Assembly (NCBI GenBank): GCA_947456185.1
Contig: CANGPW010000025.1
Coordinates: 1 to 34,999, forward strand
Direction: 5' to 3'
Origin: Bacteroidota bacterium
GTDB lineage: Bacteria > Bacteroidota > Bacteroidia > UKL13-3
DNA: 34,999 nucleotides
A program made the position numbers and the translations under genes. The notes beneath the pieces are model-generated. The model was not told the DNA's origin and made no database searches. It worked only from the letters and a program-made list of their open reading frames with translations. Below are positions 8,033 to 15,095 of the stretch, in pieces. The first letter of the stretch is position 1, and every line of letters begins with the position of its first letter.

Positions 8033-8652
8033 AGCACCAAACTGTAAAAATTAAGTTAGGTAATATTACAAACTTAAGCGATGCACGCTTTGCAGCAGCT
8101 GCCGGAATTGAATACATGGGCTTTTGTTTCGATACTAATAATGTAAATTATATTCCGCCCATAAAAGCTAAAGAAATTATTGACTGGACCAGCGGATGCT
8201 TTGTAATGGCTGAATTTGGCAAACAATCTATCCATGAAATAATGGCAATTACCGAAATGTTAAATATTGACGTTGTAGAAATAAACAATCATTTATTGCC
8301 AAAAGATTTAGTAGAAATAGATAAACCAATTATTAAAAAATTAGATCTTAGTTTATTAAACAATGAATCTTTAGCAGCAGAAATAACTTTATTTTCAACT
8401 AAAGTAGATGCCTTTCATTTATTTGCAAGCCATGGAAATATTTCAATTAATGAAGAACAATTAAAAGAAATTTGTAACAGTAGTAAAATAATTTGGGGTA
8501 TAAATACATCGTCAAAAACCATAAAACAAATTATTGCAAACTACCAACCATACGCTATAAATATTTCAGGTGGCGATGAAGAAAAAACTGGTGTAAAAGA
8601 CTTTGACGAATTGAACAATATTCTGGATGTTTTAGGAATATTAGAAGGATAA
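8029..8652 (+). CDS. TrpF-like (phosphoribosylanthranilate isomerase fold) protein lacking catalytic residues
   Basis: 207 residues, the size of TrpF, with recognisable (beta/alpha)8 landmarks: KLGNITNLSDARFAAAAGIEYMGFCFD at the N-terminus and the phosphate-binding end AINISGGDEEKTGVKDFDEL (about 176-195). In TrpF the first strand carries the catalytic Cys (KICGIT); here the same place reads K9-L-G11-N-I-T, with no Cys. The catalytic Asp of the vDxxLLD strand is replaced (VDAFHLFAS, 126-134). I therefore infer that the isomerase reaction of tryptophan synthesis is not catalysed, although the sugar-phosphate site may remain. No other trp gene is nearby. It is coupled to DUF2480. Automatic annotation as TrpF would probably mislead. 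Confidence 0.75.
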   Translation: MKHQTVKIKLGNITNLSDARFAAAAGIEYMGFCFDTNNVNYIPPIKAKEIIDWTSGCFVMAEFGKQSIHEIMAITEMLNIDVVEINNHLLPKDLVEIDKPIIKKLDLSLLNNESLAAEITLFSTKVDAFHLFASHGNISINEEQLKEICNSSKIIWGINTSSKTIKQIIANYQPYAINISGGDEEKTGVKDFDELNNILDVLGILEG

Positions 8653-8677
8653 GAAAAATGTTAAATTTTGGGTGTTG

Positions 8678-8693
8678 TCCCGATGTAACGGGA
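8678..8693. repeat. Small TCCCG/CGGGA hairpin between convergent genes
   Basis: TCCCG-ATGTAA-CGGGA forms a five-bp stem without a T-run, in the spacer between the TrpF-like gene and the M1 peptidase gene. A related degenerate form (CCTGATTAATCGGG) lies before the Ppx/GppA gene near 21055-21068. It is more likely a repeat relic than a good terminator. Confidence 0.35.
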
Positions 8694-8727
8694 TTGAATT
8701 ATAAAAAATCCATAGTTCATAAAAAGT

Positions 8728-10356
8728 CTACTTCACTTCCTTCACCTCTATCAAAAAGTTTTCGGTATCTACTTTAAAATTTTCTTTACTGCTGTATTGT
8801 AATTCCACTATTTTCCAATGATTAGCAGGTATTATATATTCAAATTTATCCGTACTCAGCATTACTTTTATAGGCATTTCTAATCCACTTACATTGGTTG
8901 TTAACCTGTATTTTAGTTCTAAAATATTTTCTTTTTCTATGAATTGATATTCAAAAACTGGCAATGCGGCTTTTCGTAAATATTGATTAAAAAACGGAGC
9001 AAAATTATAACGAGTTCTTTTACTCATATAATTTTCAACATCGGTACTAGTTAACGTTTTATATTTCAAATCATCATTTAATTCATAAAGCATATTGAAC
9101 CAAGTAGTGTCGTTATTCAACATTTTACGCATGGTATGTAGCATCCAAGTTCCTTTATAATAAACGTCATTGTCCTTTCTTCCATGAAAATAAACATCGT
9201 GCGGTGCAATAATTGGCTCTCTATTTTTGATATGGTGTTTTTGACTGTTTATATATTTTACTGCCTTGTCGTAACCTTGTTTAAACTCCACATAAACTGA
9301 TTCGGAATAAGTAGTAAAACTTTCGTGAATCCACATGTCTGCATGGTCTTTCATACTTAAGCTGTTGCCAAACCATTCGTGCCCACTTTCATGAACTATG
9401 ATAAAATCAAAACCCCATTCATTGTTTTTATAATCATTTCCATAGGCTACACAACTTTGGTGTTCCATTCCCCAATAAGGAGTTTCCACTAATTTATATC
9501 CATCGTTCCAAAAAGGATAGGGAGAAAAAAAACGATCAAAACAACCCAACATGTCTTTTACCTGCTTAAAATGAATTTTTGCTTTTTGTTCATTTTCTCT
9601 CAATACAAAATAATTTAATACTAAAATTCCTTTTATCGGACTTCTAAATTCATCTTGAATTTGAACATAATCAGCAATATTGATGGTGATATTATAATTA
9701 TTAATAAGATACGAAACTTTCCAATCGTACTGCGTGTAACCATCAAATAAAGGTAATTTACCAATAAACTTTCCGTTGCTAACACCTACTAATCCGTTTG
9801 GAACTTGCAAATGCATGATCATGTTTTCTGCTTCATCGCTCAAATGATCTTTACAAGGCAACCAACAATATGCGCCAATTCCTTCGCAAGCCAAACCAAC
9901 CCATGGTTTATTACTGCTATCTTTTTTAAAAACAAAGCCACCATCCCAAGGAGCATTTTTGGCAATTGGTGGGAATCCACTAAAAAATACAGTAATTTTA
10001 GCCAAATTTCCTTTTAAAATTTTTTTTCCAAAATCAATAAAATAAGCATTGCTATCTTGCTGGTAAATAAGATTGGTATTTTTAAAAATCACTTTTTCTA
10101 TTTTCATTGGCATTTTTAAATCTATTTGAATTTTATTCAAATCAGTTAGCGCCAAAAATGTGATTTCGTTTTTACCCGAAATAAAATGATGGTCAATATC
10201 AACCTTGGTTGTTATTTCATAGGTTTTTACATCAAAACATGAACGGAGTTTTGATAGTTTTCCGTGTAAATAATCTTGTTTTGAAAAAGATTGTGCACTT
10301 AAATTTCCAAACAAAAAGACTAATAAAAAGGAAATGAAGAATTTATGGTGAAACAT
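8728..10356 (-). CDS. Secreted M1-family zinc metallopeptidase
   Basis: 542 residues. A signal peptide of about 21 residues ends LSA|QS. The N-terminal part (about 45-230) is the M1 beta-saddle. The catalytic domain has the substrate-recognition segment GMEHQ (296-300, in place of GAMEN) and HESGH (322-326) followed by E345 with the exact HExxH-x18-E zinc spacing. A downstream Tyr for transition-state stabilisation is likely in the DVYFHGRKDNDVYYKG region. The chain is shorter than classical aminopeptidase N and lacks the ERAP1-like C-terminal domain. It ends in a small beta domain with no type 9 sorting signal that I recognise. It is probably a periplasmic or secreted aminopeptidase. It is divergent from fabI. 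Confidence 0.9.
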   Translation of the reverse strand: MFHHKFFISFLLVFLFGNLSAQSFSKQDYLHGKLSKLRSCFDVKTYEITTKVDIDHHFISGKNEITFLALTDLNKIQIDLKMPMKIEKVIFKNTNLIYQQDSNAYFIDFGKKILKGNLAKITVFFSGFPPIAKNAPWDGGFVFKKDSSNKPWVGLACEGIGAYCWLPCKDHLSDEAENMIMHLQVPNGLVGVSNGKFIGKLPLFDGYTQYDWKVSYLINNYNITINIADYVQIQDEFRSPIKGILVLNYFVLRENEQKAKIHFKQVKDMLGCFDRFFSPYPFWNDGYKLVETPYWGMEHQSCVAYGNDYKNNEWGFDFIIVHESGHEWFGNSLSMKDHADMWIHESFTTYSESVYVEFKQGYDKAVKYINSQKHHIKNREPIIAPHDVYFHGRKDNDVYYKGTWMLHTMRKMLNNDTTWFNMLYELNDDLKYKTLTSTDVENYMSKRTRYNFAPFFNQYLRKAALPVFEYQFIEKENILELKYRLTTNVSGLEMPIKVMLSTDKFEYIIPANHWKIVELQYSSKENFKVDTENFLIEVKEVK

Positions 10357-10374
10357 TTGTTAAATATTTTTTTT

Positions 10375-10382
10375 CAAACATA
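10375..10382 (-). promoter_or_regulatory. -7 element for the M1 peptidase gene
   Basis: On the minus strand this reads TATGTTTG, a full TAnnTTTG match, about 18 bases before the ATG at 10356, giving a leader of around 12 bases. No convincing -33 is seen. Confidence 0.5.
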
Positions 10383-10395
10383 AAACTAAATTGTA

Positions 10396-10403
10396 TAAAC
10401 TTG
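10396..10403 (+). promoter_or_regulatory. Candidate -7 element for fabI
   Basis: TAAACTTG differs from TAnnTTTG at one position and lies 29 bases before the fabI ATG. It is the best candidate in the 76-base divergent spacer on this strand. Confidence 0.4.
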
Positions 10404-10432
10404 CGCTATAAATAAAAATCTAAGTTTTCAAT

Positions 10433-11248
10433 ATGAATAATTTACTTCAAGGAAAAAAAGGCATCATATTCGGTGCGTTAAATGATAAGTCAATAGCTTG
10501 GCAAGTGGCTTTAAAATGCCATGAACAAGGCGCACAAATTGTTTTGACAAACGCACCTGTAGCCATGAGAATGGGTGAAATAAATGAATTATCAACCATT
10601 TGTAACGCTCAAGTAATTCCTTGCGATGTGAGTAAAAACGAAGATATGGACAATTTGATTGACAAGTCGATGGAGATTTTAGGTGGTAAAATTGATTTTA
10701 TTTTACACTCAGTTGGCATGAGTATGAATATGAGAAAAGGCAATGATTACTTGAATTTAGACTATAAATTCATGCATGATACCATTGATATTTCTGCTAT
10801 GAGTTTCCACCGTTTATTGGCTTCATGTTATAAAAAAGATGCCATTAACGAATGGGGTTCGGTAGTAGCTTTAACTTATATTGCTGCGCAACGTGTGTTC
10901 CCACATTATAGCGAAATGGCGGAGGCAAAATCTTTATTAGAAAGTGTGGCACGTAGTTTTGGTTACCATTATGGTAAAACTAAAAAAGTACGTATCAATA
11001 CCATTTCACAAAGTCCAACAAAAACTACTGCTGGAAGCGGTGTAAAAGGTTTTGGCGACTTCTTTGACTATGCAGCTGCATTGAGTCCTCTTGGCAATGC
11101 CGATGCAGAGCAATGCGCTGAATATTGTGCGTTAATGTTTAGCGATTTCAGCAGAATGGTTACCATGCAAAACCTTTTCCACGATGGTGGATTTAACAAT
11201 ACTGGCTTCAGCCCTGATGTATTTGAAATAGCAAAAAATCCTGAATAA
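10433..11248 (+). CDS. fabI: Enoyl-[acyl-carrier-protein] reductase (NADH), FabI
   Basis: 271 residues, a typical divergent SDR of the FabI class. The N-terminal cofactor motif is GIIFGALNDKSIAWQVA (10-26). The catalytic set Y149, Y159 and K166 falls in LTYIAAQRVFPHYSEMAEAK, offset by three from E. coli FabI Y146/Y156/K163. The substrate-loop segment NTISQSPTKTTAGSGVKGF corresponds to FabI 'NAISAGPIRTLAASGIKxF'. It reduces trans-2-enoyl-ACP in the last step of each fatty acid elongation cycle, in the cytoplasm. It is monocistronic, closed by a strong terminator. Confidence 0.96.
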   Translation: MNNLLQGKKGIIFGALNDKSIAWQVALKCHEQGAQIVLTNAPVAMRMGEINELSTICNAQVIPCDVSKNEDMDNLIDKSMEILGGKIDFILHSVGMSMNMRKGNDYLNLDYKFMHDTIDISAMSFHRLLASCYKKDAINEWGSVVALTYIAAQRVFPHYSEMAEAKSLLESVARSFGYHYGKTKKVRINTISQSPTKTTAGSGVKGFGDFFDYAAALSPLGNADAEQCAEYCALMFSDFSRMVTMQNLFHDGGFNNTGFSPDVFEIAKNPE

Positions 11249-11275
11249 GGAATTTTATTAAAATAAATATTAAAC

Positions 11276-11307
11276 AAAAAAGCGGAAATTTCTTTCCGCT
11301 TTTTTTA
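11276..11307 (+). terminator. Intrinsic terminator of fabI
   Basis: Perfect 8-bp core stem AGCGGAAA / TTTCCGCT with a four-base TTTC loop, extended by flanking A and T runs and followed by seven T. It lies 28 bases after the fabI stop. Confidence 0.92.
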
Positions 11308-11354
11308 TGCTTTTTTACTTTAAATTTTAGGTAGAATTTTAAAGCTAGAATGGA

Positions 11355-11429
11355 GTACGACCCCAACTGGGTCGAATGTTTATAGATATATCATTTTTTT
11401 ATAAACATGCGACCCCATTGGGGTCGTAC
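11355..11429. repeat. Large inverted repeat with nested GACCCCA/TGGGGTC palindromes
   Basis: A 30-base left arm (11355-11384) and right arm (11400-11429) are reverse complements at 27 of 30 positions, around a 15-base AT-rich loop. Each arm itself contains a short palindrome (GACCCCAnnnGGGTC, GACCCCATTGGGGTC). The structure resembles REP/BIME-type intergenic palindromes; no transposase is present. It lies in the 344-base gene-free stretch between fabI and the permease. Confidence 0.8.
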
Positions 11430-11449
11430 AATTCAGAAATTGATAATCG

Positions 11450-11491
11450 TTTCGACAAGCTCAACGACCGCGGTCATTGAGCTTGTCGAAA
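11450..11491. repeat. 42-bp palindrome (TTTCGACAAGCTCAA type)
   Basis: Two 21-base halves meeting at 11470/11471 are reverse complements at 20 of 21 positions, with no loop. The half-site ending TGAGCTTGTCGAA (11478-11490) recurs exactly at 18705-18717. This is a dispersed intergenic palindrome; with the previous element it fills the spacer between the two terminators. Confidence 0.82.
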
Positions 11492-11534
11492 TGTTCTTAG
11501 TTTTAGTAAATAATATTGAATTATTTATTCAAAA

Positions 11535-11574
11535 AAAAAAGCTGCTTTGGAATATAATCCAAAGCAGCTTTTTT
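11535..11574 (-). terminator. Intrinsic terminator of the amino-acid permease
   Basis: Perfect 17-bp stem (AAAAAAGCTGCTTTGGA and its complement) with loop ATATAA. On the minus strand a ten-base T-run follows. It starts 18 bases past the permease stop. Confidence 0.93.
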
Positions 11575-11592
11575 AAGTTTAAATTTCTATAA

Positions 11593-13068
11593 TTATTCTT
11601 CAATTGTAGGGTTTTGTAAATTGCTATGTCTTTTGCTATAAAGGAAATAAACCAATACACCAACTGCACCCCAAATTAGGAAAGCAATCCAAGTTTCAAT
11701 TCTTACAAAGCACATCAAAAACAAATTGAATGAAACACCTAAGGTTCCAACTAAATATACCGCTGGCGCTTTAAAAGGTCTTTCTAATTCTGGACTTTTA
11801 TAGCGCAATAACATAACCGCAACACATACCATTGCAAAAGCCAATAATGTTCCCATGCTACACATGGCGCTTACATTTTCAATTGGAGTTAATGCTGCAA
11901 CAACAGAAATAATTGCACCCACTAAAATGGTAGATTTATAAGGGGTTTTAAATTTGGGATGTAAAGTTCCAAACATACTTTTTGGTAATAAACCATCTTT
12001 GGCCATTCCTAAAAAAATACGTGTTTGGCCTAACATCATTACCAACATTACAGATGTTAATCCTGCAGTTGCTGCAATTGTTATGATAAACACTGCCCAA
12101 GTTAAACCGTTTTCGCTAAATGCAGATGCTACAGGTGCTGCTTTATCTAACACATCGTATTTTACCATTCCTGTTAAAACCAATGATACTAAAATATATA
12201 AAACAGTACAAATAACCAATGATGCAATGATTGCAAAAGGCACATCTTTTTTAGGGTTGATTGCCTCACCAGCCTGAGTTGAAACTGCATCGAAACCGAT
12301 ATAAGCAAAAAATACAATAGTAGCAGCGGTAACTACACCTTCCCAACCAAAACTTGTACTTACAACTCCATCAGTTATTGTTTCAACCGAAGTTGGAATA
12401 AATGGTTGCCAATTTTCTACATTGATATAAAATGCCCCAACTATAATTACAAATAGAACAACGGCAATTTTGATAATTACAATAATATTATTTGTGCTTG
12501 CAGCTTCTTTAATTCCTTTTATTAAAATACTGGTAACAAACCAAGTAATAACAAATGCAGGTAAATTAAAAGCAAAAGAAGGAATATCAATTCCTGATGC
12601 TGCTGCTTTAGAAGCTGCAGTTACAGGATCATTACATAACCAAATTGGAATATCGAGGTGAAATAAATGTAATAATTTTACAAAATAACCACTCCAAGCC
12701 ACAGCAACTGTGGTAGCTCCCATCATATATTCCAAAATTAAATTCCAACCAATGAACCAAGCAAATAGTTCACCAACTGTTCCGTAAGCATAACTGTATG
12801 CACTTCCTTCTACAGGTAAAACTGAAGCAAATTCGGCATAACAGAGCGATGCAAATAAACAGCCAACTCCTGCAATTACAAATGAAAGCGCAAGTGCTGG
12901 ACCTGCATAATCATGCGCAGCAATTCCTGTTAAAGTAAAAATTCCTCCACCAATAATGGCACCTATTCCTAATGAAGTTAATCCCCAACGGGTAAGCACG
13001 CGGTTTAATCCGCCTTTTTTCATTTCAGCCTCAAAGGCACTAATTGGTTTTTTTCGCCAAACACTCAT
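11593..13068 (-). CDS. APC-superfamily amino-acid permease
   Basis: 491 residues, multi-pass. An amphipathic N-terminus (KKGGLNRVLTRWGLTSLGIG) precedes the APC signature GIGAIIGGGIFTLTG in the first helix, which forms the unwound substrate site. At least twelve hydrophobic segments follow; SFGWEGVVTAATIVFFAYIGFDAVSTQAGEAINPKKDVPFAI is the classic APC helix 6 to loop region. The closest pattern is the cationic amino-acid transporter branch (YfnA/CAT type). It probably imports an amino acid in symport at the inner membrane; the substrate cannot be assigned. It is monocistronic. Confidence 0.9.
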   Translation of the reverse strand: MSVWRKKPISAFEAEMKKGGLNRVLTRWGLTSLGIGAIIGGGIFTLTGIAAHDYAGPALALSFVIAGVGCLFASLCYAEFASVLPVEGSAYSYAYGTVGELFAWFIGWNLILEYMMGATTVAVAWSGYFVKLLHLFHLDIPIWLCNDPVTAASKAAASGIDIPSFAFNLPAFVITWFVTSILIKGIKEAASTNNIIVIIKIAVVLFVIIVGAFYINVENWQPFIPTSVETITDGVVSTSFGWEGVVTAATIVFFAYIGFDAVSTQAGEAINPKKDVPFAIIASLVICTVLYILVSLVLTGMVKYDVLDKAAPVASAFSENGLTWAVFIITIAATAGLTSVMLVMMLGQTRIFLGMAKDGLLPKSMFGTLHPKFKTPYKSTILVGAIISVVAALTPIENVSAMCSMGTLLAFAMVCVAVMLLRYKSPELERPFKAPAVYLVGTLGVSFNLFLMCFVRIETWIAFLIWGAVGVLVYFLYSKRHSNLQNPTIEE

Positions 13069-13137
13069 ATATTTTTATCAATTTTTTGAATGGCAATATA
13101 ATAAGTAAAGCAAATTATACAAGTACGAATTTTTATA

Positions 13138-13258
13138 GTTGACAGTTGTTGGTTGATAGTTGTCAGGAAACATTCTATAAAAATTCTATCAGTTGTTAGT
13201 TGATAGGAAATTATCTCTTATAAACTCTATCAACTGACAACTGACAACAGACAACTAA
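13138..13258. repeat. TTGACAGTTG/TTGATAGTTG low-complexity inverted repeat
   Basis: The left part (13138-13168) consists of GTTGACAGTTG, GTTGATAGTTGTCAG-type units, with another at 13195-13210. The right part (13228-13257) is built of CAACTGACAACTGACAACAG, the same units inverted, so the region can fold back on itself. Related units occur at 22530-22550 and 34779-34830. It fills the spacer between the permease and the NlpC/P60 gene; no gene is seen. Confidence 0.7.
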
Positions 13259-13259
13259 T

Positions 13260-13832
13260 TTATTGCTCCCACTGCTTTACGCGCATTACTTTAACTAAAC
13301 GTTTTCGGTAATAATCACTTAACATCCAATCTTCTCTTACTCCATCGTTTACTGATGAATGAATAAATTTTACAGGCATTCCTCTTTCAGAAATAACTAT
13401 TCCTACATGTCCAACTCTATGTCCTCTTCGGCTTCTTCCTTTAAAAAAAATCAAATCTCCTTTTTGAATATTTTTACTGTTTATTTCTATTCCTATTAAT
13501 GATTGACCTGCACTGGTATGGGGTAAACGAATGCCAAATTTTGCAAAAACAGTCATTGTAAAACCACTGCAGTCATATCCTCTGTTTGATGTCCCACCTC
13601 TTTTATAATTTAATCCTAAATACTTTTTTCCATAAATAATCATAGAATCAGCTTTAAAAACTTTAAGTTTTAAACTTGAAAATGTAACTAATTGATTGAT
13701 TGAGTCGTTAGAAGCGATAATTATGCTATCACTGTTTTTGGAAATTCGTAACTGAGAATAGGAAATTAAACACCAAGTATTCAACACTATAAATAAAAAA
13801 TATGATAATATTGAAATCTTTTTTTTGCTCAT
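13260..13832 (-). CDS. Secreted NlpC/P60 (C40) peptidoglycan hydrolase
   Basis: 190 residues. A hydrophobic N-terminal signal (about 8-26, ending SYSQ) is followed by a linker of about 40 residues and an NlpC/P60 domain (about 65-190). The catalytic triad is visible: C88 in GYDCSGF, H142 in GHVGIVI and H158 in FIHSSV. Family members cleave gamma-D-glutamyl-diamino acid bonds in peptidoglycan stem peptides, in the periplasm. RGG at 78-80 and PHTSAGQ are also typical. No SH3b targeting domain is present. The gene is divergent from bamD, with 65 bases between start codons. Confidence 0.9.
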   Translation of the reverse strand: MSKKKISILSYFLFIVLNTWCLISYSQLRISKNSDSIIIASNDSINQLVTFSSLKLKVFKADSMIIYGKKYLGLNYKRGGTSNRGYDCSGFTMTVFAKFGIRLPHTSAGQSLIGIEINSKNIQKGDLIFFKGRSRRGHRVGHVGIVISERGMPVKFIHSSVNDGVREDWMLSDYYRKRLVKVMRVKQWEQ

Positions 13833-13842
13833 TGGTATTTTA

Positions 13843-13884
13843 CGAAAATAAGTTTTCTATTTTAAATCAAAAAACATACTTTCG
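13843..13884. promoter_or_regulatory. Divergent -7-like elements between the NlpC/P60 gene and bamD
   Basis: The minus strand at 13850-13843 reads TATTTTCG and the plus strand at 13877-13884 reads TACTTTCG. Both are one mismatch, the same one, from TAnnTTTG. Leaders would be only a few bases (hydrolase) and about 8 bases (bamD). The shared TTCG variant may mean similar, slightly weaker promoter strength. Confidence 0.4.
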
Positions 13885-13897
13885 CAGACTAGTAAAA

Positions 13898-14698
13898 ATG
13901 AAGTATTTAAGTTTATCAATTATCATATTAAGTTTAGTATTTGGAGGCTGCAGAAGTAAGTTCCAAAAGGCTTTAAAAAGCACTGACTCCAAGAAGAAAT
14001 TGGAAGTAGCTGAATATTTCTTTATGAAAAAAGATTTTTACAGAGCTCAAACTATTTTTGATCAACTAGAAAATGAAATTGCAAATACACCATTGGCCGA
14101 GAAAATTTTATATTATCAAGCTCAATGCGATTATGGTTTAAAAATGTATTCGTTAGCTGGTTATAGGTATAAAATTTTTTACGAAACATATCCAACAAGT
14201 GTAAATGCTGAAGAGGCTTTATATTTAAATGGATATTGTATTTTTTTAGAATCACAAGATTCAGAATTAGACCAAATAGATACTTATAAAGCGATTGAAA
14301 CTTTTAAAATTTTTGTAAATGTATATCCTGAAAGTAAATATTTAAATGATTGCAATAAATATTTAGATAAATTGCGAGCAAAACTTTCACAAAAAGCTTA
14401 TAACAATGCAAAATTATATTACAATATTGGTTCGTATAAGAGTGCAATTGTTTCACTTAGAAATTTAGTGAACGATTTTCCGGAAATAGCACAAAGAGAA
14501 GAAATAGATTTTTTGATTTTAAAATCAAACTATTTATTAGCTGAAAATAGCATTCCAGAAAAACAAATTCAACGTTACCAAGAAACAATAAGTGCATTCA
14601 ATGATTTTACTGAATTATACACTGAAAACAGTAAATTCATGAGTAATGCAAAAGACATTAAACAAAAAGCAGTAACCGAATTAAATAAAATAAAATAA
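13898..14698 (+). CDS. bamD: Outer-membrane assembly lipoprotein BamD
   Basis: 266 residues from the ATG at 13898; the frame is open further upstream, but only this start yields a proper lipoprotein signal (MKYLSLSIIILSLVFGGC, Cys18). The mature part is helical with TPR-like repeats: YFMKKDFYRAQTIFDQLEN, YYQAQCDYGLKMYSLAGYRYKIFYETYPTS, EALYLNGYC and, later, YYNIGSYKSAIVSLRNLVNDFPE. BamD works with BamA at the periplasmic face of the outer membrane to fold beta-barrel proteins. The order bamD-rpoZ-coaBC-DUF4835 is a recurring Bacteroidota arrangement, which strengthens the call. Fifteen bases separate it from rpoZ. Confidence 0.9.
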   Translation: MKYLSLSIIILSLVFGGCRSKFQKALKSTDSKKKLEVAEYFFMKKDFYRAQTIFDQLENEIANTPLAEKILYYQAQCDYGLKMYSLAGYRYKIFYETYPTSVNAEEALYLNGYCIFLESQDSELDQIDTYKAIETFKIFVNVYPESKYLNDCNKYLDKLRAKLSQKAYNNAKLYYNIGSYKSAIVSLRNLVNDFPEIAQREEIDFLILKSNYLLAENSIPEKQIQRYQETISAFNDFTELYTENSKFMSNAKDIKQKAVTELNKIK

Positions 14699-14712
14699 AC
14701 AAATAAATATAA

Positions 14713-15060
14713 ATGGCAAACTTAAATCACAATTACCAAAACGTACCTACTACCACTGTAACTCGCGACTTACGTAAATTAGAAGCTGAAACAGGAAACT
14801 TGTACGAAACAATTGCAATTATTGCTAAAAGAGCAAACCAAATATCAGCTCAAATGAAAGAAGAGTTACATAGCAAATTAAACGAATTTGATAATGATAA
14901 CGATACTTTAGAAGAGATTTTTGAAAACCGTGAACAAATAGAAATTTCTAATTTTTACGAGAAATTACCAAAGTCGACTTTGATAGCAACTGAAGAGTTT
15001 ATGAATGGTAAAATTTATTATAATAATCCAGCTAAAACTGGAGATGGAAAACAATTCTAG
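14713..15060 (+). CDS. rpoZ: RNA polymerase omega subunit (Bacteroidota form)
   Basis: 115 residues. The Bacteroidota omega pattern is clear: TTTVTRDLRKLEAETGNLYETIAIIAKRANQISAQMKEEL, which holds the Rpb6/omega 'aKRAnqi' helix, then a Bacteroidota-specific tail with NREQIEISNFYEKLPKST and an ending around YYNNPAK. Omega helps assemble and stabilise the beta' subunit of RNA polymerase. It lies 15 bases after bamD and 35 before coaBC with no terminator, so it is read in the same transcript. Confidence 0.9.
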   Translation: MANLNHNYQNVPTTTVTRDLRKLEAETGNLYETIAIIAKRANQISAQMKEELHSKLNEFDNDNDTLEEIFENREQIEISNFYEKLPKSTLIATEEFMNGKIYYNNPAKTGDGKQF

Positions 15061-15095
15061 TTTTTTCAAACACTACTTTTTAAAACAAGAGTAAA

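Noticed and set aside
8029-8652. Tryptophan biosynthesis gene trpF
   Set aside because: The fold matches but the catalytic Cys and Asp are absent and no trp neighbours exist, so a TrpF function should not be assigned.
11355-11491. Possible CRISPR array or insertion sequence
   Set aside because: There are no regularly spaced direct repeats with unique spacers, no cas genes, no transposase and no target-site duplication; the units are palindromes of two different kinds.
11407-11592. A 61-codon plus-strand open frame after fabI
   Set aside because: It runs straight through two palindromes and a terminator stem, has no family resemblance, and its reading is an accident of repeat sequence.
12470-12661. 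Hydrophobic plus-strand frames inside the permease, 11954-12277 and 12470-12661
   Set aside because: They are the antisense reading of transmembrane helices of the real minus-strand gene, which has clear APC motifs.
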